Translations under genes and position numbers: made by a program
Notes under the pieces: generated by a model
Databases searched by the model: none
Seen by the model: the letters and a program-made list of their open reading frames with translations, nothing else
Told to the model about the DNA's origin: nothing
Origin: Methylibium rhizosphaerae
GTDB lineage: Bacteria > Pseudomonadota > Gammaproteobacteria > Burkholderiales > Burkholderiaceae_C
Reading direction: 5' to 3'
Assembly (NCBI RefSeq): GCF_006386545.1
Contig: NZ_SWAR01000004.1
Location: 310,001 to 374,000 of the forward strand
Length of the DNA stretch: 64,000 bases
Shown: piece after piece, positions 63,236-64,000 of the stretch
Layout: every line of letters begins with the position of its first letter
How positions within the stretch are numbered: the first letter of the stretch is position 1

Positions 63236-63555
63236 TACGCAGCCTCCCCGGAGAAGTTGAGTTCCTGGCCTTCCTTCAGGGAGACATAGGCCTTCTTCAC
63301 ATGGTCGCGACGACCGATGGAGCGCCCGAAGCGCTTGACCTTGCCCTTCTGGTTGACCACCGAAACGCTCTCGACCTCGACCTTGAACATCAGTTCAACG
63401 GCGGCCTTGATCTCGGGCTTGGTGGCGTCGCGCAGGACCTTGAACAGCACCTGGTTGTGCTTCTCGGCGACCGACGTGGCCTTTTCGGACACGATCGGCG
63501 CGACCAGCACCTTGGCCAGGCGGCCCTCATCGAATTTTTGAGGCTGAGCGCTCAT
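63235..63555 (-). CDS. rplW: Large subunit ribosomal protein uL23
   Basis: 106 residues, [40 protein letters not shown], then [33 protein letters not shown]. It docks SRP and trigger factor at the tunnel exit. Its ATG overlaps the rplD stop (ATGA), and its stop overlaps the rplB start. Confidence 0.98.
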   Translation of the reverse strand: MSAQPQKFDEGRLAKVLVAPIVSEKATSVAEKHNQVLFKVLRDATKPEIKAAVELMFKVEVESVSVVNQKGKVKRFGRSIGRRDHVKKAYVSLKEGQELNFSGEAA

Positions 63556-64000
63556 GCCAGCATCTCCTTGAGCTGCTCGATCGCGGCCTTGGTCACCAGC
63601 ACCTTCTTGTAGAAGACCAGCGACAGGGGATCGGCATAACGCGGCTCGACCACCAGCACGTTCGCGAGGTTGCGCGACGCGAGGAACAGGTTTTCGTCGA
63701 CCTGGTCGGCGATCACCAGCACGTGGTCGAGGTTCATGGCCTTCAGCTTGGCGGCCAGCTGCTTGGTCTTGGGCGAGTCGACCTTGATGGAGTCGATCAC
63801 GGCCAGACGGCCTTCGCGGGCCAGCTGCGAGAAGATGGCGGCCATGCCGGCGCGGTACATCTTCTTGTTGACCTTGTGGCTGAAGTTTTCGTCCGGGCTG
63901 TTCGGGAAGATCCGACCGCCCCCACGCCACAGCGGCGAGGAGGTCATACCGGCGCGGGCGCGACCCGTGCCCTTCTGGCGCCACGGCTTCTTCGTCGAGT
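63552..64000 (-). CDS. rplD: Large subunit ribosomal protein uL4 (5' end cut)
   Basis: The C-terminal 148 residues are present; the N-terminus lies beyond the right edge. [25 protein letters not shown] is the tunnel loop, [21 protein letters not shown] and the last helix [15 protein letters not shown]-type end follow. In E. coli L4 also represses the S10 operon. The next upstream genes, not in view, should be rplC and rpsJ. Confidence 0.97.
   Translation of the reverse strand, partial: STKKPWRQKGTGRARAGMTSSPLWRGGGRIFPNSPDENFSHKVNKKMYRAGMAAIFSQLAREGRLAVIDSIKVDSPKTKQLAAKLKAMNLDHVLVIADQVDENLFLASRNLANVLVVEPRYADPLSLVFYKKVLVTKAAIEQLKEMLA

Overview
The window is GC-rich chromosomal DNA from a betaproteobacterium, most likely a Burkholderiales member of the Rubrivivax/Leptothrix/Aquincola/Ideonella type. 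The basis is the S10-spc-alpha ribosomal cluster with a long Burkholderiales-style RpsC tail, PEP-CTERM proteins, DctPQM TRAP transport of sugar acids, cox-type molybdenum hydroxylase genes and many small DUF stress proteins. The exact genus cannot be fixed from sequence reading alone.

Layout. 1-2.2 kb: two tandem PEP-CTERM/HAF-repeat proteins (one cut by the left edge). 2.4-9.5 kb: housekeeping and lipid genes (sterol-desaturase-like hydroxylase, D-threonine-aldolase-like enzyme, histidine phosphatase, PEBP protein, DUF1840, cyclopropane synthase-like enzyme), then an AsnC regulator divergent from a saccharopine-dehydrogenase-like enzyme. 9.5-15.4 kb: envelope and stress genes (yqjK/E/D-like trio, DUF1328, CsbD, entericidin, ferritin-like protein) mixed with a CHASE3 kinase, a NarL regulator and a lone receiver. 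15.5-23.2 kb: form II aerobic CO-dehydrogenase-like operon coxS-L-M-D-E-G with a divergent xdhC/coxF-like gene. 23.2-26.9 kb: PagL-like deacylase, metallophosphoesterase, MipA/OmpV protein, class V aminotransferase. 26.9-35.9 kb: hexuronate module: propeller-type sensor kinase, kdgK, uronate dehydrogenase, lactonase and TRAP transporter, with two identical-arm GntR-type operators in the divergent promoter region.

36-49.6 kb: accessory block with Ku, a stand-alone LigD polymerase domain, a second-type rpoN, a DUF2334-YihY operon, DUF2383, topoisomerase IB, PRC-barrel protein, a PAS hybrid kinase, an NtrC-type sigma-54 activator, a proline-rich peptide and DUF3606. The main discovery candidate is here: sigma-54 (-24/-12) promoter-like sites of the form GGGCAnG-N4-(T/C)TGC lie, with exact GG-N10-GC spacing, in front of nearly every small stress gene of this block, of rpoN itself and of the hybrid kinase. 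Rpo54, kinase and activator are all encoded within 11 kb, so the block may be a self-contained sigma-54 stress regulon. This rests on reading, not on a statistical scan.

49.7-64 kb: initiator tRNA-Met, then, all on the minus strand, rplQ-rpoA-rpsD-rpsK-rpsM-rpmJ-infA-secY-rplO-rpmD-rpsE-rplR-rplF-rpsH-rpsN-rplE-rplX-rplN, a peroxiredoxin gene lodged at the S10/spc boundary, and rpsQ-rpmC-rplP-rpsC-rplV-rpsS-rplB-rplW-rplD (rplD cut by the right edge). A terminator follows rpsQ, a good sigma-70 promoter precedes rplN, and a terminator-like hairpin sits unexpectedly between rpsK and rpsD.
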